This document shows positions 28,501 to 38,700 of a stretch of 64,000 nucleotides of DNA, piece after piece. Made by a program: the position numbers and the translations under genes. How positions within the stretch are numbered: position 1 is the first letter of the stretch; every line of letters begins with the position of its first letter. Below the pieces are notes generated by a model. It was not told where the DNA came from. It made no database searches and worked only from the letters and a program-made list of their open reading frames with translations. This DNA is from Actinophytocola sp044466355 (GTDB taxonomy: Bacteria; Actinomycetota; Actinomycetes; Mycobacteriales; Pseudonocardiaceae), in NCBI RefSeq assembly GCF_044466355.1, contig NZ_JBITMQ010000001.1:124001-188000 (forward strand), given 5' to 3'.

Positions 28501-29027
28501 CGCGGATGGCGGCGGTGCTGGACGCGGTCCAGCGGGTCGTGGCCGCGGGTGTCGCCGACCCGGACATCCCGGTGCGCGACCTGCCGGGCGCCGAGCGGGT
28601 CCCGCGTGACGGCGTGCTCGACGGCGTCGAGCGGGCTGCGCCACGCGCTGTCCGCGGCGGCCTCGGCACCGTGCCGCCCGCCACCGCGACCGAGCGTGCG
28701 GTGGCCGCCGTGTGGCGCGAGGTGCTCGGCCTGAGCGGGGTCGGGGCCACCGACAACTTCTTCGACGTCGGCGGCACGTCCCTGACCGCGGCCGCGGTGC
28801 AGCGGCGGGTCAACCGGGTGCTCGGCCGCGACCTGCGGGTGATGGACCTGTTCCGCCACCCGACCGTGCGCACGCTCGCCGCACACCTCGACGCCGGTGG
28901 CGAGCACGACGGCAACGGCGGGGATGTCGCCAGGGACCCGGCCGTGGTCAAGGCGGCGAGCCGGGGCGCGGTCCGCCGGGCGCGGTCCCGGCGGGGACAG
29001 CCGGGCCGGGCCGGAGGCCCCGCATGA
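25506..29027 (+). CDS. NRPS: A-T-C-T
   Basis: 1173 residues. The A domain (about 20-500) has LFTSGSTGRPKGAV near residue 167 and SVYGPTEATV. The first carrier Ser is in RGGHSITAM near residue 548. A condensation domain follows (LSPAQRRLWFLDR, HAHHAVFDGWS near residue 730), then a second carrier with GGTSLTA near residue 1091. By the standard ten-position alignment the A-domain pocket reads Asp-Ala-Ile-Tyr-Met-Gly-Val-Val-Leu; I know no matching substrate. GTG 25506 is the first codon after a leaderless-type -10; GTG 25542 is an alternative. The order A-T-C-T, with an unaccompanied second T domain, means the C domain joins the loaded amino acid to something carried on T2 or delivered in trans. 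Its stop overlaps the LanB-like gene start as ATGA. Confidence 0.93.
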   Translation: MCERTGPGPTGAVNPAAPAFGPRLAYPDRCLHDLVADQARLRPDAVAVEQGDRHLTYRDLLGATGAVAAALRARGVRADDLVGVCLDRRPELAAALLGVLAAGAGCVPLDPALPPERLRAMAEEAGLTTVVGENPFGGDVEVVPVPEHPAPYRPGPATLGTTALVLFTSGSTGRPKGAVLEHRGITEFVTSFAAFAGMNHDTRCLGFATISFDASVIDLLAPLAAGGTVALASAAHRADPTRLHRFCADHAVNTVYLPAALLPVADPALLPDVRLIMTGGEAPGPEQVERWTAGGRRFFSVYGPTEATVLVTWFDASGHWERPLPIGVPATNHSIHVVDAELREVPAGAPGEVLTGGPGLARGYLGDPVRTAVRFVPDPFSGEPGARLYRTGDLARRLPDGNLEFLGRIDRQVKIRGQRIELGEVEAVLRGHPGVRHAAVEALPGPELVAYVSGAVDATELRAHCARRLADASVPTRIHVLAELPVNANGKVDFAKVRELAVEGPAPRQAPSPPATAVEIQVADGWAAVLGAPPEDRDTDFFTRGGHSITAMRLVTDLRARLRRDVAIEDVLTGRTLRGIAAKAGAAAPAGTEPPVRGRPPALSPAQRRLWFLDRYSPAAGAAYNAVLAERLTGPLDVPALTAALAAVAARQQVLRWRVPDTDGRPYAVVDPPGPVPLPVVPVRAADLPARLAAGVARPFDLATDTLWRAELYRLGPDDHVLAVHAHHAVFDGWSQALLYDDLAAAYARALTGAPADLPALPATYGDYVAWRAERSGRRGADDLAWWVDHLTGVPAVLQLPSARQRPAEQTYSSASVTAALDPARTAEVAALAARLGATPAAVLLAAFGLVLSWQSGLPDLVVGTPAVDRRHADFERMVGFFIDIAPLRLRCSDEAGFAQHVRAARDELLAALAHPEAPLERIVDGLGLGGRLDRNPLVQVLFNMYTFPAPRLELTGVAGEPVPVTAPGSPFDLTLYGVERDGRLRLEILYSTDVYDHARMAAVLDAVQRVVAAGVADPDIPVRDLPGAERVPRDGVLDGVERAAPRAVRGGLGTVPPATATERAVAAVWREVLGLSGVGATDNFFDVGGTSLTAAAVQRRVNRVLGRDLRVMDLFRHPTVRTLAAHLDAGGEHDGNGGDVARDPAVVKAASRGAVRRARSRRGQPGRAGGPA

Positions 29028-31357
29028 CCCACCTGGTTCCGCTCGGGGACACCGGCTGGTCGGTGTGGCGCGACGTGCTCGTGCGCAGCGCGGGGTTCCC
29101 CGCGGACGGGCTCGCCCGCTTCGCGGCACCCGACTGCGCGGCCACGGCCGACCGGCACCTGGCGGGCGAGGTCGGCGAGAACGTCTTCGCCAAGGCCCAC
29201 GCCGAAGCGGTCGACGCCGCGGCCGCGCACGTGTGCGCGATCGCCGCCGACCCGCTGTTCCGGGAGGCCGTGGCCTGGCAGAACCCGGGCGTCCTGGTGG
29301 CACTGGACGGGCTCGTGGCCGCCGGACCGGCCGGTCCGCGCAACGTGCGGCGCCGCGAGCGGGAGAACGTGGTCGCCGGGTACTGGCAGCGCTACGTCGC
29401 CAAGACCGAGACGATCGGGTTTTTCGGCCCGGTGTGCTGGGGCACCGTGGCGCCCGGGCAGGCGGGACTGTCCCCGCGCCCCGGTCCCGGTCTGGTCCGC
29501 GAACGCAGGCTCTACCTCGAGTACTGGGCGCTCGCCGCGTACGCCGACCGGGTCGCGGCCGACCCGGAGGTGCGGCCGTGGCTCGCCCCGGTCCTGCCAC
29601 CGCACCTGACCCTGACCGACCGCGAGGTGCTGCGCCCCGCGCAACCCCCGGCGCCCGTGTCGCTGGCCGAGGCCCAGTTCCTGCGCCGCTGCTACGGCAC
29701 CCGCACGGCCCGCGACCTCGTCGACGCGTTCCTGCGCGACGGTGAGGCCGACCCCGGCAGCGGCGTGCGCAGACCCGCGGACGGGTACCTGCTGCTGGCC
29801 AACCTCGTCGATCGCCGTCTGCTGCGCTGGGACCTCGACCTGCCGCAGGGCTTCGACGCCGAGCAGGTGCTGGCCGCCAAGCTGGCCGCGATCGGCGAAC
29901 CCGCGGTCCGCGACCGGGCGCTGGCCGGGCTGGCGCGGTTGTCGGCGGCCAAGGTCCGTGTCGCGGCCGCGGCCGGGGACGCGGCCGCGCTCACCGCGGC
30001 GCTGTCCGGACTCGACGCCGAGTTCACCGCGCTCACCGGGAAGGCACCCCGGCGCCGCGCAGGCCAGCCGTACGCCGGCCGCGCGCTCTGCCACGAGGAA
30101 ACGGTCCGCGACCTGGACGTCACCATCGGCTCCGGGCTGCTCGACGCGCTGGCTCCGGCGCTCGAACTGCCGCTGCGGGCGGCGCGCTGGCTCACCGGTG
30201 CCCTCGCCGCGGCGTACCGGGAGGCGCTGGGTGAGCTGCACGCCGAGCTGGCGGCCGACGGCGGGCCGGTGCGGCTCGCCGACCTGTGGTTCCTCGCCCA
30301 GGGCCCCCTGTTCGGCAGCGGTGACCGGCCGCTCGACGCGGTGGCGCGGGACTTCGCCGCCCGCTGGGACCGGGTGCTCGGGCTCGCGGGCACGCCCGAG
30401 GGCACGACCCGGCTGACGTTCACCGCCGAGGAGCTGGCGCCACGGGTCGCGGCCGAGTTCCCCGCGACGCGTCCCGGGTGGAGCGCCGGCCGGATCCACA
30501 GCCCCGACCTGCAGCTGTGCGCCGACTCGGCCGACGCGGTGGCACGCGGCGACTTCCTCGCCGTCCTCGGCGAGCTGCACGCCGCCTGGCCCACCTTCGA
30601 CAGCGCGCTGTTCACCGACGGCCACCCGGACGTCGCGGCCCTGCGCGAGGCGCTGGCGGCCGACCTCGGGCCACACCGGCTGCGCCCGCTCTACCCGCCG
30701 GACTACCCCCGCACCGGCGGGCGGCTGGTGCCCTCGCTGACCGGGCCGACCGACCGGGAGCTGGCCTTCGCCGACGCGCCGGGCGCCGACCGGACCCGGC
30801 TGCTGCCCGCGACCGCGGCCACCGTGTCCGAGGTGGGCGGCGAGCTGGTCGTCACCGCGCCGGACGGCACGCGCTGGCCCGTCGTCGAGGCGTTCTCGGC
30901 GCTCGTCGCCATGCACGCCGCGGAGGCGTTCAAGGTCATGACCGACCGCCCCCACACGCCGCGCGTCACGGTCGGCAGGCTGGTGCTCGCCCGCGAGACC
31001 TGGCGGACCACGGTCGCCGCGACCGGCCTGGCCGAGGGCACCGACCCCGCCCGCCGCTACCTCGCGGTGCGCCGCTGGCGAGCGGGCCTCGGCCTGCCGG
31101 ACCGCGTGTTCGTGCGCGTCGCCACCGAGCTCAAACCCACGTACGTGGACCTCACCAGCCCGCTGTACGCGACGCGGCTGTGCCTGATGGTGCGCGCGGC
31201 ACACCGCGCGGGTGGTGGCGACGTGCCGGTGGTGGTCACCGAACCGCTGCCGGAACCAGGGCAGGCGTGGCTGCCCGACGCGCGGGGCCGCCGCTACGTG
31301 AGCGAGCTGCGGCTGCAGGTGCGCGATCCGGCCGACCCAGGAGGAGGACCGCGGTGA
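29024..31357 (+). CDS. LanB-like protein 1 (lantibiotic dehydratase glutamylation domain only)
   Basis: 777 residues of the lantibiotic-dehydratase N-terminal family. Visible family segments are WRDVLVRSAGFPADGLARFAA, RRRERENVVAGYWQRYVAK followed by TIGFFGPVCWG, the central LCHEETVRDLDVTIG, and the C-terminal VFVRVATELKPTYVDLTSPL. In class I lanthipeptide enzymes this domain transfers glutamate from Glu-tRNA to Ser/Thr hydroxyls, and a separate C-terminal domain eliminates it. The elimination domain is absent, as in the peptide aminoacyl-tRNA ligases (PEARLs). No RiPP precursor was found. It overlaps both neighbours by 4 bp inside an NRPS-PKS operon, so a carrier-bound intermediate is the likely target. 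Family is firm; the reaction is inferred. Confidence 0.88.
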   Translation: MTHLVPLGDTGWSVWRDVLVRSAGFPADGLARFAAPDCAATADRHLAGEVGENVFAKAHAEAVDAAAAHVCAIAADPLFREAVAWQNPGVLVALDGLVAAGPAGPRNVRRRERENVVAGYWQRYVAKTETIGFFGPVCWGTVAPGQAGLSPRPGPGLVRERRLYLEYWALAAYADRVAADPEVRPWLAPVLPPHLTLTDREVLRPAQPPAPVSLAEAQFLRRCYGTRTARDLVDAFLRDGEADPGSGVRRPADGYLLLANLVDRRLLRWDLDLPQGFDAEQVLAAKLAAIGEPAVRDRALAGLARLSAAKVRVAAAAGDAAALTAALSGLDAEFTALTGKAPRRRAGQPYAGRALCHEETVRDLDVTIGSGLLDALAPALELPLRAARWLTGALAAAYREALGELHAELAADGGPVRLADLWFLAQGPLFGSGDRPLDAVARDFAARWDRVLGLAGTPEGTTRLTFTAEELAPRVAAEFPATRPGWSAGRIHSPDLQLCADSADAVARGDFLAVLGELHAAWPTFDSALFTDGHPDVAALREALAADLGPHRLRPLYPPDYPRTGGRLVPSLTGPTDRELAFADAPGADRTRLLPATAATVSEVGGELVVTAPDGTRWPVVEAFSALVAMHAAEAFKVMTDRPHTPRVTVGRLVLARETWRTTVAATGLAEGTDPARRYLAVRRWRAGLGLPDRVFVRVATELKPTYVDLTSPLYATRLCLMVRAAHRAGGGDVPVVVTEPLPEPGQAWLPDARGRRYVSELRLQVRDPADPGGGPR

Positions 31358-34300
31358 CCGACGACGCAGTGGAGCCGATCGCGATCGTCGGCATCAGCCT
31401 GGCGGTGCCCGGCGCCGACTCGGTCGAGGCGTTCTGGCGGAACCTGGTCGACGGCGTCGAGTCCAGGACCGTGTTCGACCGCGCCGAGCAGACCGCGCTC
31501 GGCGTGCCCGACGCCGTGCTGGACGACCCCGCGTTCGTGCCGGTGTCCTGCGTGCTCGACCGGCTGGAGTACTTCGACCCGGTGCTGTTCGGCATGACCG
31601 CGCAGGAGGCGGACCTGGCCGACCCGCAGCAGCGGCTGTTCCTCGAGCACGCGCACGCCGCGCTGCTCGACGCGGGCTGCGACCCGGCGCGCTACCCGGG
31701 CGAGGTGGGCGTGTACGCGGGCACCAACACCGACCTCTACCACTGGCTCAACGTCCGGCGGAACCCGCGGGTGGTGGCCGCGGCCGGGGACATGCGCATC
31801 GGCCTGGCCAACAAGCCCGACTACCTGGCCAGCACCGTGTCCTACCGGCTGAACCTGCGGGGACCCAGCCTCGCCGTGCACACCGCGTGCTCGTCCTCGC
31901 TGGTGGCGGTGCACCTGGCCGCGGAAGCGCTGCGGGCGGGCGAGTGCGACGCGGCGCTGGCGGGCGGGGTGTGCGTGGAGCTGCCGCACCGCGTCGGGTA
32001 CGTCGCCGACGAGGGCTACACCTCCCTCGCGGGGCACTGCAGGCCGTTCGACGCGCGCGCGGACGGCACCGTGTACGGCAGCGGGGTCGGCGTCGTCGTG
32101 CTCAAACGGCTCGCCGACGCCCAGGCCGACGGTGACGCGATCCGCGGGCTGATCATCGGCAACGCCGTCAACAACGACGGCGCCACGAAGGCGGGCTTCA
32201 CCGCGCCCAGCGTCGGCGGGCAGCTCGAGGTGGTCGCGCAAGCGCTTTCCGTCGCGGGGATCGACCCGCGCACGGTCGGCTACGTCGAGGCGCACGGCAC
32301 CGGCACCGTGCTCGGTGACTCGATCGAGGTCGCGGCGCTGTCCGCCGCCTACGGCGACGGCACCGCCGAACGCGGCTGGTGCGGGATCGGGTCGGTCAAG
32401 TCGAACATCGGCCACCTCAGCCAGGCGGGTGGGGTGGTGGGGCTGATCAAGGCCGTGCTCGCCATGGAGCACGGGGTGATCCCGCCGACCGCGGGCTTCG
32501 AACGCCCCAACCCGGAGATCGACTTCGCGGCGAGCCCGTGCTACGTGGTCTCGACGCTCACCGCCTGGGAGGCGGACGGGACGACACCGCGCCGGGCCGG
32601 GGTCAACTCGCTGGGCCTCGGCGGCACCAACGTGCACGTGGTCCTGGAGGAAGCGCCGCGGGCGGCCCCGTCCGCGGAACCGTCGGCGGCCGAGCCCCGA
32701 CTGGTCCAGGTCTCCGCGGCCACCCCGACCGCGCTCACCGCCGCCTGCACCCGCCTCGCCGCGCACCTCACCGAACACCCCGGCCTCGACCTGCGCGACA
32801 TCGCGGGCACCCTGGCGGACGGCAGGCCCGCCTACCGGCACCGGGCGGCCGTCGTCGCCGCGGACCCGCGTGCCGCCGCGGCCGCGCTGACCGACAAGAA
32901 GCGGCGCGTCACCGGTGACGCGGCCGGAGCGCCGCGCGTGGCGTTCCTGTTCCCTGGGCACGGCGCGCAGTACGCGGGCATGGGCGCGCACCTGTACGCG
33001 AACGAGCCGGTGTTCGCACGGGCGGTCGACGAGTGCGTCGACGTCCTGGGACAGGACCTGCGGAAGGGGTTGGCCGCCACCGGCGCGGACGCGGAGGCGT
33101 GGCTCGACGAGCCCGCGCACCAGCAGCCCGCGCTGTTCACCGTGGAGTACGCACTGGCCGCGCTGTGGCAGCACTGGGGTGTGCGGCCCGCCGGGATGAT
33201 CGGTCACTCCGTCGGCGAGTACGTCGCGGCCACGGTGTCCGGGGTGTTCGACCTGCCCGACGCGCTGCGCGTGGTGGCCGCGCGGGGACGGCTGGTCGAG
33301 GCGGCTCCGCCGGGACGCATGCTCGCCGTGCAGCACGGCGCGGACGAGGTGGCCGGGTGGTTGCCCGACGGCGTCTCGATCGCGGTGGTGAACGGACCGA
33401 GGACGTGTGTGGTGGCCGGTGCGCCGGACGCCGTCGCGGCGTTCGAGGAGACACTGCGTGAGCGCGGCGTCGGCTGCACGCTGCTGCGCACGACCCACGC
33501 GCCGCACTCACCGGTGCTCGACCCCGTGCGTGCCGAGTTCCGTGCCGTCCTCGACGGCGTCGCGTTGCGGGCGCCGGAGGTGCCGTTCTGGTCGAACCTC
33601 ACCGCCGCGCCGGTGACCGCCGACCAGGCCACCGACCCGGCCTACTGGGTGGACCAGCTGTGCGGCCCGGTCCACTTCGGCGCGTCGGTGGCGGACCTCG
33701 TGCGTGACGACCCGGCCGACTGGCTGCTGCTGGAGTGCGGACCCGGCAGGCAGCTCGCCGGCCTCGCCAGGACGAACCTGCCCGCGGGCGCCCGCGCCCC
33801 GCTGCGCAGCCTGCCCGCCGCGAACGAGCGGCTCACCGACCAGCAGACGTGCCTCGACGCGGTCGGCAGGCTGTGGGTGGCGGGCGTGCCGGTCCACCGG
33901 GGCGCGGCCCACGGGGCGCGGCGCGTCCCGCTCCCGGGCTACCCCTACGAACGCACCCGGCACTGGGTCGACCCGGTCCCCGAGCAGGAACGGCCCGCGA
34001 CGGTATCCGCGGCCACCACGGGACAGGAGACGGTCGTCGAGGTCCCGGTGTGGCACCAGCTGCCCGACGCCGCGGCCGGGCCGCCGCCCCGGCACTGCCT
34101 GGTGTTCGCCGCCGACGACCGGGGCCACGCGCTGGCCGACCGGCTGCGTGCCGCCGGGACCGCCGTGACGGTGGTGGCGCCCGGCACCGAGTTCGCCGCC
34201 GGACCGGAGGGCTACCGGATCCGCCCGGCGGAACCGGCGGACTGCACGCGGCTGCTGGCCGCGCTGGGCGAGGGACCGGGCCTGCCCGACCACGTCGTGC

Positions 34301-35793
34301 ACGCCTGGGCGCTGGCGGGAGAACCCGCCGGGGACGACGCCGACGCGGTGCCGGCCGCCCAGCGGCTGGGCTACCTCAGCCTCCTCGCTCTTGTCGGCGC
34401 GCTGCCCGATACCCCGGTGCGGCTCGACGTGGTTACCGCCGACACCGAGGACGTGCTCGGCGGCGATCTGCTGCGACCCGAGCACGCGACGGTCGCCGGG
34501 GTCGTCCGGGTGCTGCCGCTCGAACGGCAGAGGAGCACGGTCCGGTGGACCGACATCGCCACCGGCGACCCGGCCGCGGCGGACGCGCTGGTGGCCGAAC
34601 TGTGCGTGGCGGAACGTCCCGCGCAGGTCGCCCTGCGCCGGGGCAGGCGCTGGCACCGCGGGTTCGACGCGGTCAGCCTGCCCTCGGCCGCACCGCCCGT
34701 CCGCCCGGGCGGCCGCTACCTGATCACCGGTGGCCTCGGCAGGATCGGCACCGCCATCGCGGAGCAGCTGGCCGGGCACGGCGCGCGGCTCGTGCTGCTG
34801 TCCCGGACCGCGCTGCCGCCCCGCGCCGAGTGGACCCGCTGGCTCGACGCTCCCGACGGCAACGGACACGCCGGACCCGTCCGCACCGCCATCGCCACCA
34901 TCGACCGCCTCGAACGCGCGGGTGCGCAGGTGCGGCACGTCGCTGCCGACGTCACCGACGCGACCCGCCTGCGGGCGGTCCGCGCGGAGATCGAGGCCGC
35001 CCTCGGAGGCCTCGACGGCATCGTGCACGCCGCCCGCCTCCCGGAGACCGGCGTGGTCGCGGCTGATCGACGGGCGGAAGCGGTGGACGAACTGGCTCCG
35101 AAGGTCGCCGGTGCCCTCGCCCTGGGCGCCGTGTTCGGGGACATGGCGTTGGACTTCGCCGTGCTGTGCTCGTCGGTCAGCGCCCACGCGGGCGGCCTCG
35201 GCCGGATGGACGACTGCGCCGCGAACGCGTTCCTGGGCGCCTACGCCCGCCGCGGTCCCGGCTGGCGCACCCGGGTGCTGGCCGTCGACTGGGGCGTGTG
35301 GCGCGAGCCAGGGCTGCCCGACCAGGACGGCGTCGCCCCGGCCGACGCGGTCGCGGCACTGCACCGGGTGCTCGCCGCGGGCCGGGGACCGGAGGTCGCG
35401 ATCGGGGCGTACCCGGTCGCCGCGGTCGTCGAGCACGAGCAGGAGGTCGCGGCACAGCTGAGCACCGGTACGGCCACAGTGGACACGAGCACCGCGGCGG
35501 GGGAGGACCTGCAGGGGACCGTCGCGCGGATCTGGGCCGAGGTGCTCGGCGTGCCGGACGTCGGTCCGCACGACGACTTCTTCCGCGCGGGCGGGACCTC
35601 GCTCGTGGCGGCCCAGCTCGTGCTGCGGATCCGGCAGGCGGTCGGCGTCCGGCTGTCCATGCGCGCGCTCTTCGACGCCCCGACCGTGGCCACGATGGTC
35701 GCCCGAGTCGAACGCCTCCGCGCCACGCCCTCGGCGCCAGCCGCCGAGGAGGCGCCGATCCCGCGCCTCGCGCGCCCGGGGCGGCGGCCGTGA
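31354..35793 (+). CDS. Type I PKS module: KS-AT-KR-ACP
   Basis: 1479 residues from GTG 31354, with GGAGGAGG upstream. The KS (about 8-440) has Cys179 in TACSSSL, VEAHGTGTVLGD and SNIGHLSQAGG, all intact. The AT has Ser in GHSVGEYVAA near residue 619 and HAPHSP, closest to malonyl-type ATs. The KR binds NADPH through ITGGLGRIG (near 1125), but its catalytic Tyr is replaced by Asp1287 (GRMDDCAANAFL), so ketoreduction is probably lost. The ACP Ser is in RAGGTSLVA near residue 1416. The module would add one malonyl unit and leave a beta-keto group. Its stop overlaps the next NRPS start as GTGA, giving a colinear hand-over to the Ser module. Confidence 0.94.
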   Translation: MTDDAVEPIAIVGISLAVPGADSVEAFWRNLVDGVESRTVFDRAEQTALGVPDAVLDDPAFVPVSCVLDRLEYFDPVLFGMTAQEADLADPQQRLFLEHAHAALLDAGCDPARYPGEVGVYAGTNTDLYHWLNVRRNPRVVAAAGDMRIGLANKPDYLASTVSYRLNLRGPSLAVHTACSSSLVAVHLAAEALRAGECDAALAGGVCVELPHRVGYVADEGYTSLAGHCRPFDARADGTVYGSGVGVVVLKRLADAQADGDAIRGLIIGNAVNNDGATKAGFTAPSVGGQLEVVAQALSVAGIDPRTVGYVEAHGTGTVLGDSIEVAALSAAYGDGTAERGWCGIGSVKSNIGHLSQAGGVVGLIKAVLAMEHGVIPPTAGFERPNPEIDFAASPCYVVSTLTAWEADGTTPRRAGVNSLGLGGTNVHVVLEEAPRAAPSAEPSAAEPRLVQVSAATPTALTAACTRLAAHLTEHPGLDLRDIAGTLADGRPAYRHRAAVVAADPRAAAAALTDKKRRVTGDAAGAPRVAFLFPGHGAQYAGMGAHLYANEPVFARAVDECVDVLGQDLRKGLAATGADAEAWLDEPAHQQPALFTVEYALAALWQHWGVRPAGMIGHSVGEYVAATVSGVFDLPDALRVVAARGRLVEAAPPGRMLAVQHGADEVAGWLPDGVSIAVVNGPRTCVVAGAPDAVAAFEETLRERGVGCTLLRTTHAPHSPVLDPVRAEFRAVLDGVALRAPEVPFWSNLTAAPVTADQATDPAYWVDQLCGPVHFGASVADLVRDDPADWLLLECGPGRQLAGLARTNLPAGARAPLRSLPAANERLTDQQTCLDAVGRLWVAGVPVHRGAAHGARRVPLPGYPYERTRHWVDPVPEQERPATVSAATTGQETVVEVPVWHQLPDAAAGPPPRHCLVFAADDRGHALADRLRAAGTAVTVVAPGTEFAAGPEGYRIRPAEPADCTRLLAALGEGPGLPDHVVHAWALAGEPAGDDADAVPAAQRLGYLSLLALVGALPDTPVRLDVVTADTEDVLGGDLLRPEHATVAGVVRVLPLERQRSTVRWTDIATGDPAAADALVAELCVAERPAQVALRRGRRWHRGFDAVSLPSAAPPVRPGGRYLITGGLGRIGTAIAEQLAGHGARLVLLSRTALPPRAEWTRWLDAPDGNGHAGPVRTAIATIDRLERAGAQVRHVAADVTDATRLRAVRAEIEAALGGLDGIVHAARLPETGVVAADRRAEAVDELAPKVAGALALGAVFGDMALDFAVLCSSVSAHAGGLGRMDDCAANAFLGAYARRGPGWRTRVLAVDWGVWREPGLPDQDGVAPADAVAALHRVLAAGRGPEVAIGAYPVAAVVEHEQEVAAQLSTGTATVDTSTAAGEDLQGTVARIWAEVLGVPDVGPHDDFFRAGGTSLVAAQLVLRIRQAVGVRLSMRALFDAPTVATMVARVERLRATPSAPAAEEAPIPRLARPGRRP

Positions 35794-38700
35794 CCGAGGT
35801 CGAGGCGGGCGCCGCACCGGCGGAGGCGGACGACCTGTTCGTCGTCCCCGCCTCCTACGCGCAGGAACGGGTCTGGTTCACCGACCAGCTCAGCGCGGGA
35901 CGACCGCTGTTCAACGTCGTGGACCGGATCATCCTGCCGTCCGGCGCCGACGCCGGGACCGCCCGCGCCGCGCTCGCCGAGGTGGTGGACCGGCACGAGA
36001 CGCTGCGCACCGCGCTGCGGCTGGAGGACGGCGGGCTCTGCCAGGTAGTCCACCCCGCCCTGGCGGTGGAGCTGCCGGTGGCGGACCTGACCGGGCTGAC
36101 CGACGAGGCCAGGGCGAACGCGTGCACCGACGCCATCGCCGAGTACGCCCGCGCCGACCTGCCCGTCGACGGGTTCCCGCTGTGGCGGGCCCGGCTGCTG
36201 CGCCTCGACGCGACCACGTGGTGGCTGCTACTGGTGGCGCACCACGCGGTCGTCGACGGCACCGCGCTGCTCAACCTGCGTGCCGAGGTACTCGAACTGT
36301 GCGCGGCCGCCGTCGAGCACCGCGCCCCGGAACTGCCCGACCTGCCCGTCCAGTACGCGGACCACGCCGTCTGGGAACGGGAGCGGCTCGGCGACGGCAC
36401 CGCCCGGATGGCGGAGCTGCTGGCGTACTGGCGGGACGCACTGGCCGGGTTGCCCGCCGTGCACTCCCTCGCCACCGACCACCCCCGGCCCGCCGTGCGT
36501 GGCTTCGCGGGCGCCGACGCGCGACGCGAGGTGCCCTCGCGGGTGTGGGCGCGGCTGCCGGAGCTGACCGGCGCTGTGGCGGCCAGCCCGTTCATGGTGC
36601 TGCTGTCCGCGTTCGCGGCCACGCTGCACCGCCAGGGCGGCGGGGACGACATCGTGGTCGGCCTGCCCGTCGCGGGCCGGGACCGTGCCGAGGCGCAGCC
36701 GTTGCTCGGCATGTTCGTCAACGTGCTGGTCCTGCGGATCGACGTGTCCGGGAACCCGCCGTTCCGCGAGCTGGTCCGCCGCGTCCGCCGGACCGTCCTG
36801 GACGCCTGGGAGCACCAGGACATGCCGTTCCAGAAGCTTGTCGAGGACCTCGCGCCCGGCCGTGAAGCCGGTGTGCCGCCGCTGTACCAGATCACGTTCA
36901 ACCACCTGCCCACCGGCCGTGGCTCCGCGTTCGGCGTCGCCGCCGACGACCTGGCGCTGGAGGTCGCGGGCACCGAGGTGCGGCTCGAGTACGACACCGC
37001 GCTGTTCGACGACGCCACCGCACAGGGGATGGCCGACCGCTACCTGCGGCTGCTCACCGCCGCCGTCACCGACCCGGACACGAGGGTCGGCGACCTGCCG
37101 GTGGCCGCGCCGGACGAGCTGGCGCGGGTGCTGGTGGAGTGGAACGCCACCGGCGGCTCACCACCGGACACGACGCTCCACGACCTGGTGGCGGCCCAGG
37201 CCCGCCGGACGCCCGGCGCCGTCGCGGTCAGCGACGAGGACGGCGGGCTCACCTACGCGGAACTGGACGCCGCCGCCGACGCCGTGGCGCGCAGGCTGAC
37301 CCGGCACGGCGCCGGCCCGGAGACCGTCGTCGCCGTGCACGCCCCGCGGTCCACGGCGCTGGTCGTCGGCCTGCTCGGCGTGCTGAAGGCGGGCGCCGCG
37401 TACCTGCCCCTCGACCCGGACCTCCCGGCCGAGCGGCTGGCGTTCATGCTCGCCGACGCGGGCGCTCCGCTCATCCTCACCGACGGGCTGCCGCCCGATG
37501 CGGACGTACCCGCCACCGTGCTGCCACTGTCCGATGTGGAGGGTGCGGAGATGGCGCTGCAACCCGCCGGGCCGGGCAACGCCGCCTACGTCATCTACAC
37601 CTCCGGGTCGACCGGGCGGCCCAAGGGCGTGGTCAACACCCACGCGGGCATCGTGAACCGCCTGCGGTGGATGCAGGACGCGTTCGCGCTCGGCCCGGAC
37701 GACACCGTCCTGCACAAGACGCCGATCGGGTTCGACGTCTCGGTCTGGGAGATCTTCTGGCCGTTGACCACCGGCGCCCGCATGGTGCTCGCCCGGCCCG
37801 GCGGCCACCGCGATCCCGGTCACCTGTGGGAGGTCATGGCGCGGCACCGCGTCACCACTGTCCACTTCGTACCGTCCATGTTGGACGTGTTCCTGTCCGG
37901 CTCCGGTGCCGGAGACCTCCCCGCCCTGGCGCGGATCGTGTGCAGCGGCGAGGAACTCCCCCTCGACCTCGCGCGGCGGTGTGTCGCGCTGCTCCCGGGC
38001 GCCGAACTGCACAACCTCTACGGGCCCACCGAGGCCGCCGTCGACGTGACCGCCTGGCACTGCGCGCCCGCCGCGCTGTCCTCGGTGTCACGGGTGCCGA
38101 TCGGCGCGCCGATCACCGGCGTGCGGACCTACGTGCTCGACGAACGCCAGCGGCCGGTGCCCGTGGGCGTCGCGGGGCAGCTGTACCTGGGCGGTGTCCA
38201 GGTCGCCCGCGGCTACCACGGCCGCCCGGCGCTCACGGCGGAACGCTTCGTGCCCGACCCGTTCGGACCGCCGGGCGGCAGGCTGTACGCCACCGGCGAC
38301 GTGGCCCGGTGGCGCCACGACGGAACACTGGAGTTCCTCGGCCGCGCCGACGACCAGGTGAAGCTGCGCGGGCTGCGGATCGAGCCCGGGGAGATCGCGG
38401 CGGTGCTCCGCGAACAACCCGGCGTCGCCGCCGCGGCCGTGGTCGTGCGCGAGCAGCGGCTCGTCGCCTACCTCACCGGCGACGCGGCGGTCGCCGACCT
38501 GCGGGAGGCGCTGCGGCGCGGGCTGCCGGAGTACATGGTGCCCTCGGCGTTCGTCACCCTCGACGCGCTCCCGTTGTCCCCCAACGGGAAGCTCGACCGC
38601 GTGGCGCTGCCCGCGCCCACGATCAGCACCGAGAGCACCGCGGCACCGGAGACCGCCACCCAGCGCGTCGTCGCGAGCGTGTGGCAGGACGTGCTCGGGG

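Noticed and set aside
29024..31357. Full class I lanthipeptide dehydratase
   Set aside because: The elimination domain is missing from both LanB-like proteins, and no lanthipeptide cyclase or precursor is in the window.
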